Below are positions 32,626-43,840 of a stretch of DNA of 64,000 nt, one piece after another. Both the position numbers and the translations under genes were made by a program. Location of the stretch: NCBI GenBank assembly GCA_030760725.1, contig JASWHV010000012.1, positions 55,459,652-55,523,651 on the forward strand, given 5' to 3'. The notes beneath the pieces were generated by a model. It was not told the DNA's origin, made no database searches, and saw nothing but the letters and a program-made list of their open reading frames with translations. The stretch comes from Neostapfia colusana (lineage: Eukaryota > Streptophyta > Magnoliopsida > Poales > Poaceae). The first letter of the stretch is position 1. Each line of letters begins with the position of its first letter.

Positions 32626-35600
32626 TTACACTGCTATCGATGACATTAATAAAGGCGAACCAGTTTTAGCGGGCATGTTCATGTTACATGAACAGCCCAC
32701 TTTTATTTTGTTTGATTCCGGGGCCACCCACAATTTTATTAGCAGAGACTATGTGCTGAAGAATAATCTTCCATTTAGCACACTTAAGCATCCGTTTCAT
32801 ATCAGCTCACCCGGAGGCAAGATATCAACTGATGAAATGGTCTCTCGGGCACCTTTATGTTTGGGTGGAAACATCTATCCTGCGAGCCTTATCATACTCA
32901 AAGGCCAAAGGATTGATATTATCTTGGGGATGTCATGGTTGACACATTATAGAGCTATCTTTGATATCAGCTCTCGGAACGTCAAACTGAATTCCCCAAT
33001 ACACGGTTGCAACACATTGAATCTTGTGGATCCATCACAACGAGTTGCAGCAGTGCATCAGATTGAAGAGGATATTCCAGTGGTATGTGAATATCCAGAT
33101 GTGTTTCCCGAAGACTTGCCGGGCATGCCGCCCGAACGTGATGTAGAGTTCAAGATTGAACTAGCACCGGGAACAACACCTATTTCTGGGCGACCATACA
33201 AAATGGCACCGAAGGAGCTAGCAGAATTGAAGGAGCAGCTGAATGACCTCATGGACAAAGGTTTTATACGCCCAAGTTCTTCACCTTGGGGCTGTTCCGC
33301 ACTCTTCGTGAAGAAGAAGGACGAGACATTGAGACTATGCGTAGATTATCGTCCACTGAATGCTGTCACTATCAAGAATAAGTATCCACTACCGCGCATC
33401 GATATTTTGTTCGATCAACTCGTGGGTGCTAAAGTATTCTCCAAGATGGATCTTCGGTCCGGGTATCATCAGATAAAAATCCGGGTAGAAGACGTACCTA
33501 AGACGGCGTTCTCGACAAGATATGGTCTTTAAGAATATCTTGTCATGTCCTTTGGGTTGACCAATGCTCTGGCTCACTTTATGTATCTCATGAACTCTGT
33601 GTTCATGCCGGAGTTAGACAAGTTCGTCGTGGTTTTCATCAATGACATCTTGGTCTATTCAAAGTCAGAAGCAGAACATGCTGAACATTTGCGTATTGTA
33701 CTCCAACGCCTGAGAGATCACAAGCTATATGCAAAGTTCAGTAAATGTGAGTTTTGGATCAGCAAAGTGTCGTTTCTTGGGCATATTATTTCAGCGGAAG
33801 GCATCGCTGTGGACCCAAGTAAAATCGAGCAAGTTCTGAATTGGAAATCCCCAACATCTGTTCATGAAGTGAGGAGTTTCCTAGGTTTAGCGGGTTATTA
33901 CCGGAGATTCATTCCAAACTTCTCCAAAGTCGCTAAACCTATGACGGAGCTGTTGAAGAAAAGCACCAAGTATGATTGGAGCAATTCATGTGAACAAGCT
34001 TTTCAAACTTTAGTGAAGTATCTCACTACAGCTCCAGTTTTGGCCCAGCCGGACACAACGAAGCCGTTTGATGTTTATTGTGACGCATCCGGCATTAGTT
34101 TGGGTTGTGTGTTGATGCAAGAAGGACGTGTGGTCGCGTATGGATCCCGACAACTCAGGGGTCATGAGCAGAATTACCCGACGCACGACCTTGAACTAGC
34201 TGCAGTGGTCTTAGCATTGAAAATGTGGAGACATTATCTACTAGGCAATCTAGTACATCTCTACACTGACCACAAAAGCTTAAAGTACATCTTCACACAG
34301 AAAGAATTGAATATGAGGCAGCAAAGATGGCTCGAATTTATCAAGGATTACGAACTTGAAATTCATTGCCATCCGGGCAAAACGAATGTGGTTACCGACG
34401 CACTTAGTCGGAAAGCCCATGTTCACCATTTAGCCATGGCTGCACACGAAGAAGGAAAACCAAGCTTGCGCTTAGTTCCCTACGGATCGCTGTTCAACCT
34501 CGCTCTTATTCCTACAATCCGAGATGAGATTGTAGAGGCTCAGAGGAGAGATAGGGGTATGTCTCATGTTCGGAGGAGAGTGGACAGCGGTGAATTGAAG
34601 ATGTTCCGCAAGGATGAAGAGGGTACTCTATGATTTAACAACCGTATAGTTGTACCCCGGAACATGAAATTGCGTAGGAAGATATTGGACGAAGTACATT
34701 TATCCAAGTACTCCATTCATCCGGGAAGCAATAAGATGTACCAGGACTTGAAATCTAAGTTCTGGTGGACACGGATGAAAAGAGAGATTGCGAAGTACGT
34801 ATCCGAGTGTGATACGTGCCAGCGGGTTAAAGCTGACCATATGAGGAAAGCCGGACCACTTCAACTGCTGAAGATTCCAGCATAGAAGTGGGAAGACATA
34901 AGTATGGACTTCATCGTCAGTTTACTCATGACCAGCAACAAGCATGATTCTATTTGGGTAATCGTCGATCGTTTGACCAAGACAGCACATTTTATTCCAG
35001 TCCATACAAAATATGTGGCAAAGAAGTATGTGGAGCTGTTCAGCTCGAGAATCGTGTGTTTACACGGGGTTCCCCGCACCATCATTTCTGATCGAGGTGC
35101 GTTATCCGTATCCAGATTATGGGAGCAACTGCTTGCTTCCTTGGGAACCAAGTTAATTCGGAGTTCAGCGTATCATCCGCAAACTGATGGTCAAACGGAG
35201 AGGATAAATCAAATTCTGGAGGATATGCTACGGGCATGTGTCATCAATCATGGGAAGAATTGGGATGACCATCTACGGTTGGCAGAATTCTCATATAATA
35301 ATGGTTATCAATCCAGCATCAAAATGGCCCCGTATGAAGCTCTTTATGGCCAGAAGTGCCGCACACCACTGAATTGGTGTGAGTCCGGCGAGAGAGTGGT
35401 TTATGGGATTGATCTTGTGAATGAAGCCGAGGAACGAGTGCGAGTGATTCAAGCCAATTTAAAGGCTGCTCAATCTCGGCAGAAGAGTTATGCAGACAAA
35501 AGACGTCGACCTCTTCACTTCGACATCGGGGACCACGTTTATCTTCATGTCTCTCCGATGAAAGGGGTTCATCGGTTCGGAGTGAAGGGAAAGCTTGCTC

Positions 35601-35956
35601 CGCGATTCATCGGGCCGTTTGCTGTCACTGAGATATGCGGACCCGTGGCCTATCGTCTGGAGCTACCGGCGTCACTTTCGGGTATTCACAATGTTTTCCA
35701 CATCTCCCAGCTGCGGAAATGTCTTAAGTACCAAACCGCAGTTCATATAGAGAACATTGAGGATCTTCAACCGGATCTCACTTATTCGGAGTATCCGATC
35801 CAGGTTATTGACGAGACGACTCGCGCCACAAGAAATCGGAAATTGCGATTTTACAAAGTCTTGTGGAGCAACCACACCGCTGATGAAGCCACGTGGGAAA
35901 GCGAAGATTTTCTCCATTTAAATTTTCCCGACTTGTTTGTACCATATGTCCAGTAG
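32626..35956 (+). pseudogene. Element C protease, RT, RNase H, integrase and C-terminal domain
   Basis: Continues the gag frame from 21721. Protease ILFDSGATHNFISR near 32710. RT: RPSSSPWGCSALF, LRSGYHQIKI, and FINDILVYS, in which the first catalytic Asp is Asn. RNase H: FDVYCDASGISLGCVLMQEG. Integrase: HPGSNKMYQDLKSKFWW, CDTCQRVK, IVDRLTKTAHFIP, ISDRGAL, TDGQTERINQ. The C-terminal KVLWSNHTADEATW segment is Tekay-like. In-frame stops: TAA 33530-33532, TGA 34631-34633 and TAG 34883-34885, the last two at positions where Trp is usual. There is no frameshift in 3.3 kb. It ends at TAG 35956, 49 bp before the polypurine tract. Confidence 0.92.
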
Positions 35957-36005
35957 TCATTCTCCCTTCTTCTTTCCTTTTGTAATCTCGGGACTAGATT
36001 CTTTT

Positions 36006-36018
36006 AAGGGGGGAGGAA
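36006..36018 (+). other. Polypurine tract of element C
   Basis: AAGGGGGGAGGAA directly before the 3' LTR start TGTAACAG, the plus-strand DNA primer of gypsy elements. Confidence 0.85.
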
Positions 36019-38017
36019 TGTAACAGCCCTAACTTTTGTAAAGTTTGATTTCAACTTATGAAACAAAGTTAAGGCGATAAAAGACTATAGTTGTGTCACA
36101 TGAAATAATGAACACAAATATGGACATGTGAGGGAGTTAAAAATTTTATCTAGCCCATGATCAGCACATGTTAACCTAGGGGAAATATTTCACTCTCAAA
36201 ACTCTAACTCATGGGCACCTCCTCTAGGAGTAGAGTGGAGGGAGTTTAAACACAGTTTGAATTCTTTTGAAATAATTCATGTTCAGATTGCCCTAAATGT
36301 TGCAAATAAAGTCACCGATGCATTTCCCATGTATGAATGAGCTCAGGATCCAAATTTGGATATTTTTGGAGCCAGTATATCAATTAATCCGTGGAATATT
36401 CGAGGGAGAGTTCAAATTCAAAATTTAATTCGAAAACTGAACCAAACATGCTAAATTTTGAAATCTGATCTCAGATTCAAATTCTCCGTAAATTGTTTGA
36501 TGGGCCGTACAATTTTGGTTGAATTCGGAAAAAGGCGGTGCGGGAAAATTAAAGCACAGAGGGGGAGATAATTGTGGGGCTGTGGACCCCATCTGTCAGC
36601 CACACGTTACACTCAACCAACTCTGTTTTTCCCTCTCGGTTGCACACGAGCCGACAGCAGCTGGTGCACCAAAGCAAATTGCTCTCTCGCTCCCTCGGTC
36701 TCTCTGTTCGTCCTCCCCCACGCAGTGAAGAACAGGCGTGCTCTCTGTTCGCCTGAGCAAACCACAGCAACCCAGCTCCCTTTGCCCAAGCTTCCCACAG
36801 CAAAAAGGTTCGCCCATGAGTGCTCTATCCGGCTAGCAACTTTACCCCGCCGTCCCGAGCTCACCGGCGCCTAGAAACTGCAGAGTTTCCATTGCTCCCG
36901 AACTGAAACTGAAGAAGCCAGAACTGATCGCCGTGGACAGCCCAAACCAGGGGTGATCACGCCCAAGCAAGCCACCCCATCGGTGCACCTACAAGCCTAG
37001 TTGCTCACCTCCGAAGCTCAGCCCTAGCCATTGATCACAGAGGGAGAATTTCAAGTTTTTCTCCCGGGCAGCAGAAACGGACCTTGAGGTAAGGAATTGT
37101 AAAATTCGTCCTCAAATCGTGTTTGTTGGGTCTCAAACGTCACAAACAGGATGTTAACTGCCTAGAACACCTCCTCCATCGATTTTGGACCAAGAAAGTG
37201 AGTGTAGAGTGAGGAATCCGGGTTCTTTTTGAGGGTATACCGCTGGACCCTATCGGGCGCACGGTGCCGATAGGTTTAGAGCCCTCCCCAGCTTGTTTAG
37301 ACCTCATGCCGGTCTTCTACATGATCCCTGGTGCTGTAGAGCCAGAGAACCGACCATTTGGTGGATAATTCACCGTGCAAGACCTCGCCGGAGCCCTAGG
37401 GTTTGCTGTGGCCGGTGCGCCGTGTTTTCCGGCGAGTTTCAGCCGCCGGCGACCTCACCAACGTGTTCAGCGTGGGGAAAAATGGGGGGGCGGCCAGCAG
37501 GGGGTCTGGAGGTGGCTGGGAAGTGCTTTTCTGGCGACCTCGCCGGAGGGGGCCGCCACTGCCCTGTTTGGCGCGAGTCTGGAGGTTAGGGATGACAGGT
37601 GGGACCCACTGTCGGCATTTAAACATTTTCCAGATTTTCCCACTTTAGTTCAAACTTTGGAGAGCCATAACTTTGTGTAGGAGTGTCCAAAAATTGTGAA
37701 ACAAATTTTGTTGGATTCCTATCAAAGAGTACTATCGAGGAGTGCAGCCCAATGTTTATGAAAATCCCTGGATTTGGCTAATTAATTCATTTAAGAAAAA
37801 TATTGTAGGAATTTTTACAGGAGTTATGTTTATTAGAAAATTCCCAAATTTGGACAGGACATTCTACCAAAAACCCTTGACCTCCAGTAAAACTTTCGGA
37901 GGCATTGGACCTAATTTACTTGGTAAAATGATGTGTTCATTCCTTATGTCTCTGAAAAATGGGGAAAATAAACAGAGACATTTTCAGCTTTTCCCCAATC
38001 TTTGTAAAGTCCATATC
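36019..38017 (+). repeat. 3' LTR of element C, left portion
   Basis: First 1999 bp of the 3' LTR, split by element D at the atatc target (38013-38017). The matching uninterrupted site in the 5' LTR is around 11288. It lacks the 77-bp segment 9854-9930 of the 5' LTR. Confidence 0.93.
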
Positions 38018-38409
38018 TGTAACACCCCAAAACTTGTTAAAAGGGGAATTTAAAAAAATTTGGACGTATTGCATGTGGTGCAGAAATTCAAATTCGAATT
38101 GGAATTCAAATTCAAATCAAAACAGAAAAGAAAAAAAAAGAAAAAGAAAAAACAAAACCCCGGCCAGTGGGCCGAAACCCACCAGCCGGCCCACCATTCC
38201 CCCCCCCCGCGCCAGCCCACAGCCTTGCGCCCCGTTTCCTCTCACTGACACGCGGGGCCCGCCGTCATCTTCTTCCTCGCGCGCGCTCGGCCGACCCCAG
38301 GACCTCTCTTCCGAATCCAAACTACCCCCGGAAACCCACGTTCCCCCAGCCGAATTTCGGTTCTGGACGACTCCAGCTCGATCCCAACCGAACGCCGCCC
38401 TCCCTCGTC

Positions 38410-38417
38410 TATATAAG
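38410..38417 (+). promoter_or_regulatory. TATA box of the element D 5' LTR
   Basis: TATATAAG in a GC-rich setting, conserved at 47657-47664 in the 3' LTR and lost in the related LTR at 1-2313. Transcription would start about 30 nt downstream. Confidence 0.75.
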
Positions 38418-38680
38418 CTGCGGCATCGCCCGTTTTTTCATCCCGATCGCCTGTTTTTCCTCTCGGTGAGAACCAGAGCTTCTCCGGTCGTTTTCTCTCG
38501 ATCTTCGCTCGGGATTTCTGATCTAACGGGCCGAGCTTGTTCCACCGCCTCTGGGGAATCATGCAGATGCAGGAAACTCGGTAGATTGCGCCCTAGACAC
38601 AGCTCCGATGAGCATCGACGCTATTCCATCTCGGACCTCGTCGCCGACCGCCTTCCAGGGCCTCCGAGCTCAAGAAAAAC

Positions 38681-38692
38681 CCCGAGGTGAGA
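38681..38692 (+). promoter_or_regulatory. Candidate 5' splice site in the D LTR
   Basis: CCCGAG/GTGAGA, about 270 nt downstream of TATA, conserved in the 3' LTR and in the diverged LTR at 1-2313 (about 1651, minus). It would pair with acceptors at 41660 and 42751. Consensus-based inference. Confidence 0.45.
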
Positions 38693-41444
38693 TCCCCGGC
38701 CTCCCCTCTACCGATCTATGCCATGAAATCCCAGTTTTAGGAGGAATAGACGAAGATCCGAAGTTTTCCGACGAGATCGCCGCCTCCCGCCGCCGCGCGC
38801 CGCCGGGCAGCGCGGGCTGGCTCCGGCCAGGGCGACGTAACCGCTTGTACGCCGTCTATTTTAAATCGCACGGTAGGCATAAAACCCCCGCGTATCGGTT
38901 CGACGTTATAATCTCAGCCGTCTGTTTTAAATCGGATGGTCCACGTCGGCCCCGCATTATAAAGGTTGGGATTCTTACGTGCTACCCCCTGGGGTTCTCG
39001 GAAAATACGAGCTAGCCCCGGAAACTTCTGATCTAGCCCCTGGAACTTCAGAAATTCGTGTGAATTCATTTAAAAAACAGTTTTAGCCCCTGGACTTAAT
39101 AAAAATTTGGAAAACCCCTCTGTTATGTGTAGTTAGACCCCTAGAAATTTATGAAATAATATAATAGACCCTGTAGTGGGGTGAGTTTACCTTTTTAAAC
39201 CAATATGATATTAAATTTAGGAATTTGAATATGTGATTAGGATTTAAAATTTAAAAAAGTGAGACAAACACATTGTAAATTCAAATTTAAACTCTCCTAG
39301 CACTTGGAAAACTTTAGAATGAGTTAAAAGTAGATTTTAAGCTGAAATGAATTTGTCTAATTGATTGTTCACATTTATTAGTTATAGGGACACATTTTTA
39401 GGTTAGGAAATAATTTTGAAAATTGGTAAAATAAATTTAAATTAGTTCACATCAGAGGAGAAGTTCAAAAAATATATTATTTAATATTTTAGATCAGAAC
39501 CTATTCTGTTTAGATGATGCGTCTTACTATTTTCATAATAAAGTTCACATTTAGGCATAGAAAATAAATCTGAAAATATAGGAAAATAGGTATGCATAAC
39601 TAGAAAATGATAAATGAAGATTCCAAATCCAAAGATTTCAGTTTAGGATTTGGTAGAAGATCTGAAAACCCATTTGGAGTAGGAAATTACCTTCCATGCA
39701 AACTTGGTAGTTAAGAAGTATATTAATATAAAGAATTTGTTCAAATTGAAAATTCATATATAGTATGCAAACAGAAATCTGAATACAAAAGTTAGAAATC
39801 ATATACATATGTTTAAAAGTGCATGTAGACTAAAAATCAACACATCTAGAGTAACCACAACACTTAGAAATGTGAATGACTATCATATGTATGTATGTGT
39901 GGAGTGAAAGTGTGAACTATGTCTTATGGATTGTTGTTTTCTTTTGCTATGTGTGTTAGCAAGAGTAGAACCTGCCCCAGAGCAAGTTCTTCCCTTCCAA
40001 GATCAGGACTATTCATTCCCAGAGTAGCAGGAAGAAGGCAAGTGTCCTTGACCACTTTGATCCTATGCTAGGATGTGTAGATAGAATTATTTGCATTGTC
40101 AATTGAAATATGAAACCCATGCTAGGAAGTTTCCCTAGAATTGCATTACCTTGTTTTCCTTGTAGCTTGGGTTGGGATTTGCTTTATTATGTCATTCATT
40201 CATATTACTTATGCTTAGCCATGCTTAGAATGGGATAAGTGGGATATGATATCATCAACTTGTTTACCTTATTCTTGAATGAGATATTATGAGTTATGTA
40301 GAGGTAGGGATCGAGGCAAGTTGGATGATTTGGTTGGTGCTGGGTGCACGAGACTCGGGTTTGTGTTTAGTACTTGCCTGGATCCTAAGGACCGGTTCAT
40401 GGAGCATGTAACCTGGCTTTACCGTGCCAACCACATGCTGAGATGGGGCAGCTTGGCCAATTAATTAGGTGTATCCCCGGCGTAGTATGGGTGTGTTGGA
40501 TGGTGCAGGGAATAGGTGTCAGCTGGACTACCATATGAACCGCAAGGCTCAAGAGGGGGCCACTGCAGCGGGGTTGGAGCCTCTTGTATGCTGTTAGGGG
40601 TGAAACCTCAGTGGGCCCATGCTCGTCGGGAATCCCTTTGTAAAGGCTTCGTAGTGATCTCCTGCCTACACACCTGGGAAGTGTGAATGTGGTTCGTGGC
40701 CACTGGCATAATGGAGGTTATTTTAGTCCACCCGGCAATGGGGGATGAAATGACTACATGTGGGTACAGTGGTGCAAACTCTGCAGAGTCAAAACTGTCA
40801 TGACAGCCGTGCTCACGGTCAAGAGCGGCTTGGACTTATTCATGATTAGAGGATTGACGGCTTTGGAAGTTGAGGATGTTAAGCGGGGAGCTTAACATTG
40901 GTACGGATGTTATGGTTAATTGATTATGATGATGGGTTGGGAGATTGGGACCATTTAACCTGTGTAGTAATGTAGACGCTTAATAAGCTAAGGTGGTAGG
41001 TAATAATTGTGTAGTGCTTTAACCATGATTTCAACCTCTCCTTGCTCTGGCCATGCATGACATAACCTTCCCCCACTTGCTGAGTATCAACAGTACTCAA
41101 ACTTGCATAATTGTTGATTTATATTGCTGCTCAAGTCAAGAGAATGATGTGGTGTTCAATGACCAAGACTTCGGACCCGAAGAAGGATTCTAGGTTCATG
41201 GAGTCCCCTCGGCAACTCCTATGACGGAGTCCACAAGAATAATATTCCGCTGCTAGTTTATTTACATGTTATGAATTTATTATCGTCCATCAGGACGCAT
41301 GCTTTGTAAGACATATTTATATTCGACACCTGGCTTGTAATAAATGATGCTTCACTATTTGTCATCACATGTATGAGAAAATGATCCTGGCATACATGTG
41401 ATATTCACTCGGTTGTTCTTCGGAGAAACCGGGTGTGACAGAAG

Positions 41445-41457
41445 TGGTATCAGAGCC
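41445..41457 (+). other. Primer-binding site of element D
   Basis: TGGTATCAGAGCC four bases after the LTR end, complementary to initiator-Met tRNA. Confidence 0.9.
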
Positions 41458-41660
41458 AAGGTTGCCCGTAGGTACGTGGTCCTAGTTAGAAATGGACGTA
41501 TTTAAGGACCCTATTTTCTTAAAAACTATTTTACAAAGGTGTGGGTTGAAAAGTGTTATTTAATGGGGTCACCTTATTCATCTTACCCCAACTTTTATTC
41601 AAAAATAGGATTTTTGTTTAAAATCTTGTCTAACTTAAATTTAAATGCCTTATGTTTTAG

Positions 41661-42431
41661 ATGGTTCGCATGATCCGCACCGCCCGCAAGTCCACCGGAG
41701 GGAGAGTTCCCGTAGTTGCCCTTGCCCTGAGAGAGGAGAACTGTCCGGTGACGTATCTCTCCTACGGATTGGCAGTAGGAGGCTTGTTGCGCCGTCTTCG
41801 ACACATGCTCCAAGCCATCGGCAATACGGGCAAGCTAATCATACACTACAGCTCCACCCGAACCATCCGTGAGAAGCGGGAAGAATGGAGTTCCGAAATG
41901 AGGATTATCCACGAAAATCAGCTGCTCAAGATCCACCGCTCTCCAGCTTGTCGAGCGACACAGGTCGATGCGGAGAAGGATGTCACCTGGGAGGCAATCA
42001 CCTGCCAGAGTCACATCTATCGTCGCCACCTGGACAGGACTGAGTACATGTATGTCCTCCAGCGTGAGAGTGGTACAACGGAGTACAAGTACCCGCCAGT
42101 GCAGCAAGGGACTTCCCATGAGCACATGGACTTGTGCTTGGAGGATGCTGCTATGCTCAGCACTCGACTGCAGGAGTGTCAGCAGGAGCTTCAGGATGTA
42201 CGTGACACCCTGAAGGAGACTGAGGCGTTGCTTCGAGCCAGCTTGAGGGCGAGAGAAGGAGGAGATCGGAATGAACTGTGTGTCACCGTGAATGACACAT
42301 GGACTCCTGACTCCCCAGATCGCCGGGCGAGCAGGCGTCGCCGCACTTCTCCACCAGCAGCTTCCCCACACAAAGCGGAGTCAGAGGACAGCCGCAATAA
42401 CGAGGAAGATCCCGAGGAGCCAGCTCAGTGA
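41661..42431 (+). CDS. Extra ORF upstream of gag in element D, histone H3 tail-like N-terminus
   Basis: 256 codons, intact, between primer site and gag, ATG directly after TTTTAG (splice-acceptor-like). No known enzymatic domain. Residues 1-22 resemble the start of histone H3: using H3 numbering, Arg2, Thr6 to Gly13 (TARKSTGG, including Lys9 and Ser10), Pro16, Leu20 and Ala21 match, while Lys4 is Ile, Lys14 is Arg and Arg17/Lys18 are Val. Residues 25-150 look globular with many aromatic and basic residues. 157-198 is probably a coiled coil (STRLQECQQELQDVRDTLKE). 221-228 is a basic cluster (RRASRRRR), possibly nuclear-localising. 239-253 is acidic. Elements B and C have no counterpart. Extra ORFs upstream of gag are known from Ogre/Tat elements but are not obviously related. 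Function unknown. A chromatin-directed role is inference only. Intactness alone proves little in a 256-codon frame. Confidence 0.75.
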   Translation: MVRMIRTARKSTGGRVPVVALALREENCPVTYLSYGLAVGGLLRRLRHMLQAIGNTGKLIIHYSSTRTIREKREEWSSEMRIIHENQLLKIHRSPACRATQVDAEKDVTWEAITCQSHIYRRHLDRTEYMYVLQRESGTTEYKYPPVQQGTSHEHMDLCLEDAAMLSTRLQECQQELQDVRDTLKETEALLRASLRAREGGDRNELCVTVNDTWTPDSPDRRASRRRRTSPPAASPHKAESEDSRNNEEDPEEPAQ

Positions 42432-42751
42432 TACGAGTAGAGTAGAGTCCTTTCCCTTAGTTTAGCAGGTTGTCGAGTAGTCGAGTCGTTACCTTAGTTA
42501 ATGGTGTGTTAATGCTTGGTGTGTGATGTGAGTTGTGGAAGCCATGGGCGTTTGTCCACAACCTCGTCTTCAGGTTGTTTTGCTTTGGTGTGTGAACCCA
42601 TATGAATTAAGAGTGCATTTATATTCGCGTAAGACATGAAATCCTCAGAAAATATAAATGAAATAAGGTCTCAAAATTTTAAAGTTTAAGCAAGCAAAAT
42701 TGGTAAGTTAATACGTAATGCTTTAAATTGACATTTGGTTGACCATGATAG

Positions 42752-43840
42752 ATGGCCGGAAGAGGAAGGGGTCGTGGTGCCAACCCCGCCAACAACAACG
42801 ATGAAGCCGGCAACCCTCACCTTTCCGGAGGGCAAGACAGGGGTGCTCGTCGGGAAGGAGTTGATCCCATCCACCAAATGCTTGAAAATCAGAATCAGCT
42901 CATCCAGAGCCTGACTCAAGTGGTGGCCAACTTGCACCAAGCTCCACCTCCACAAGCTGCACCACGCCAACCAAGGTTGAGTGAGTTTCTAGGGACTCAA
43001 CCTCCAAAGTTTGCACGTGCTGCTGAACCTCTGGAGGCAGATGATTGGCTAAAGACCATTGAGAGCAAGATGAGGATCATACAATGCCAAGGATATGAGA
43101 GGGTGCTGTTTGCCTCTCACCAATTGCATGGACCTGCTGCTGATTGATGGACCGCTTACGTGGCCCCCCATCATGACCCTGAGAACATCACTTGGGAAGG
43201 GTTCAAGCGTAGCTTCCGCAACCATTACATACCAAGGGGTGAACTTAAAAACAAGAGAAAGGAGTTCTTAGGGCTGCAGCAAGGAAGCATGACGGTGAGG
43301 GAATACCTCACTAAATTCACCCAACTATCCCATTATGCACCACGGGACATAGAGACTGATGAGCAGAAACAGGACTGCTTTGTGGAAGGACTTACAGCGG
43401 AAATGCAGTGTGCTATGTCCTCCAACGAGTACGAAAGCTTCCAAAATATGGTGGACAGAGCATTTGTGGTGGAGAGGAAGCTGAAGGCCTTGGAAAATGA
43501 AAACAAGAGGAAGGCGGGATGGTCACACCAAGCCTCGGGTAGCAACACACGCCCACGTCTGATGCAGCAACTCGCCGGGCAGACGAGCCGTGCTGCGGTA
43601 CCCTACTCAGCACCGAGAGGGTACAACCCAAACTTCAGGCCTCCGTCAGCACCAGCACAGCCACAACGTCAGTTTGTACAGCAGCCTCGCCCTACATATC
43701 AACCTCGACCAGTAGTACAAGGACCCCCAAACCAACCCTAAGACAACAAAGGCCAGGCACCTAAGGTAGGGGTAAAATGCTTTAACTGTGGTGAAGTGGG
43801 GCACTACGCCCATAAATGCCCAAAGAAGAAGCCCGTGCAG
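42752..43840 (+). pseudogene. Element D gag with zinc knuckle
   Basis: ATG 42752 immediately follows ATGATAG. N-terminus AGRGRGRGANPANN, Gag core from LSEFLGTQPPKFARAAEP and LEADDWLKTIESK, then TGA 43145-43147 at a usual Trp codon (HGPAAD/stop/WTAY). The frame goes on (WEGFKRSFRNHYIPRG, GSMTVREYLTKFTQLS) to TAA 43739-43741 and then a perfect CCHC knuckle CFNCGEVGHYAHKC at about 43780-43820. All parts share one frame with pol. Confidence 0.9.

Larger units (their letters stand above)
38018..41440 (+). repeat. 5' LTR of element D
   Basis: Starts TGTAACACCCC, ends ..GGGTGTGACA before the primer site. Near the start is a GAAAAA-rich purine tract (38125-38160), then a GC-rich promoter region with TATATAAG at 38410, a donor-like AG/GTGAGA at 38686/38687, and an AT-rich 3' two-thirds. 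Short open frames around 38608-39015 are in the presumptive first exon and are not protein-like. Confidence 0.95.
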
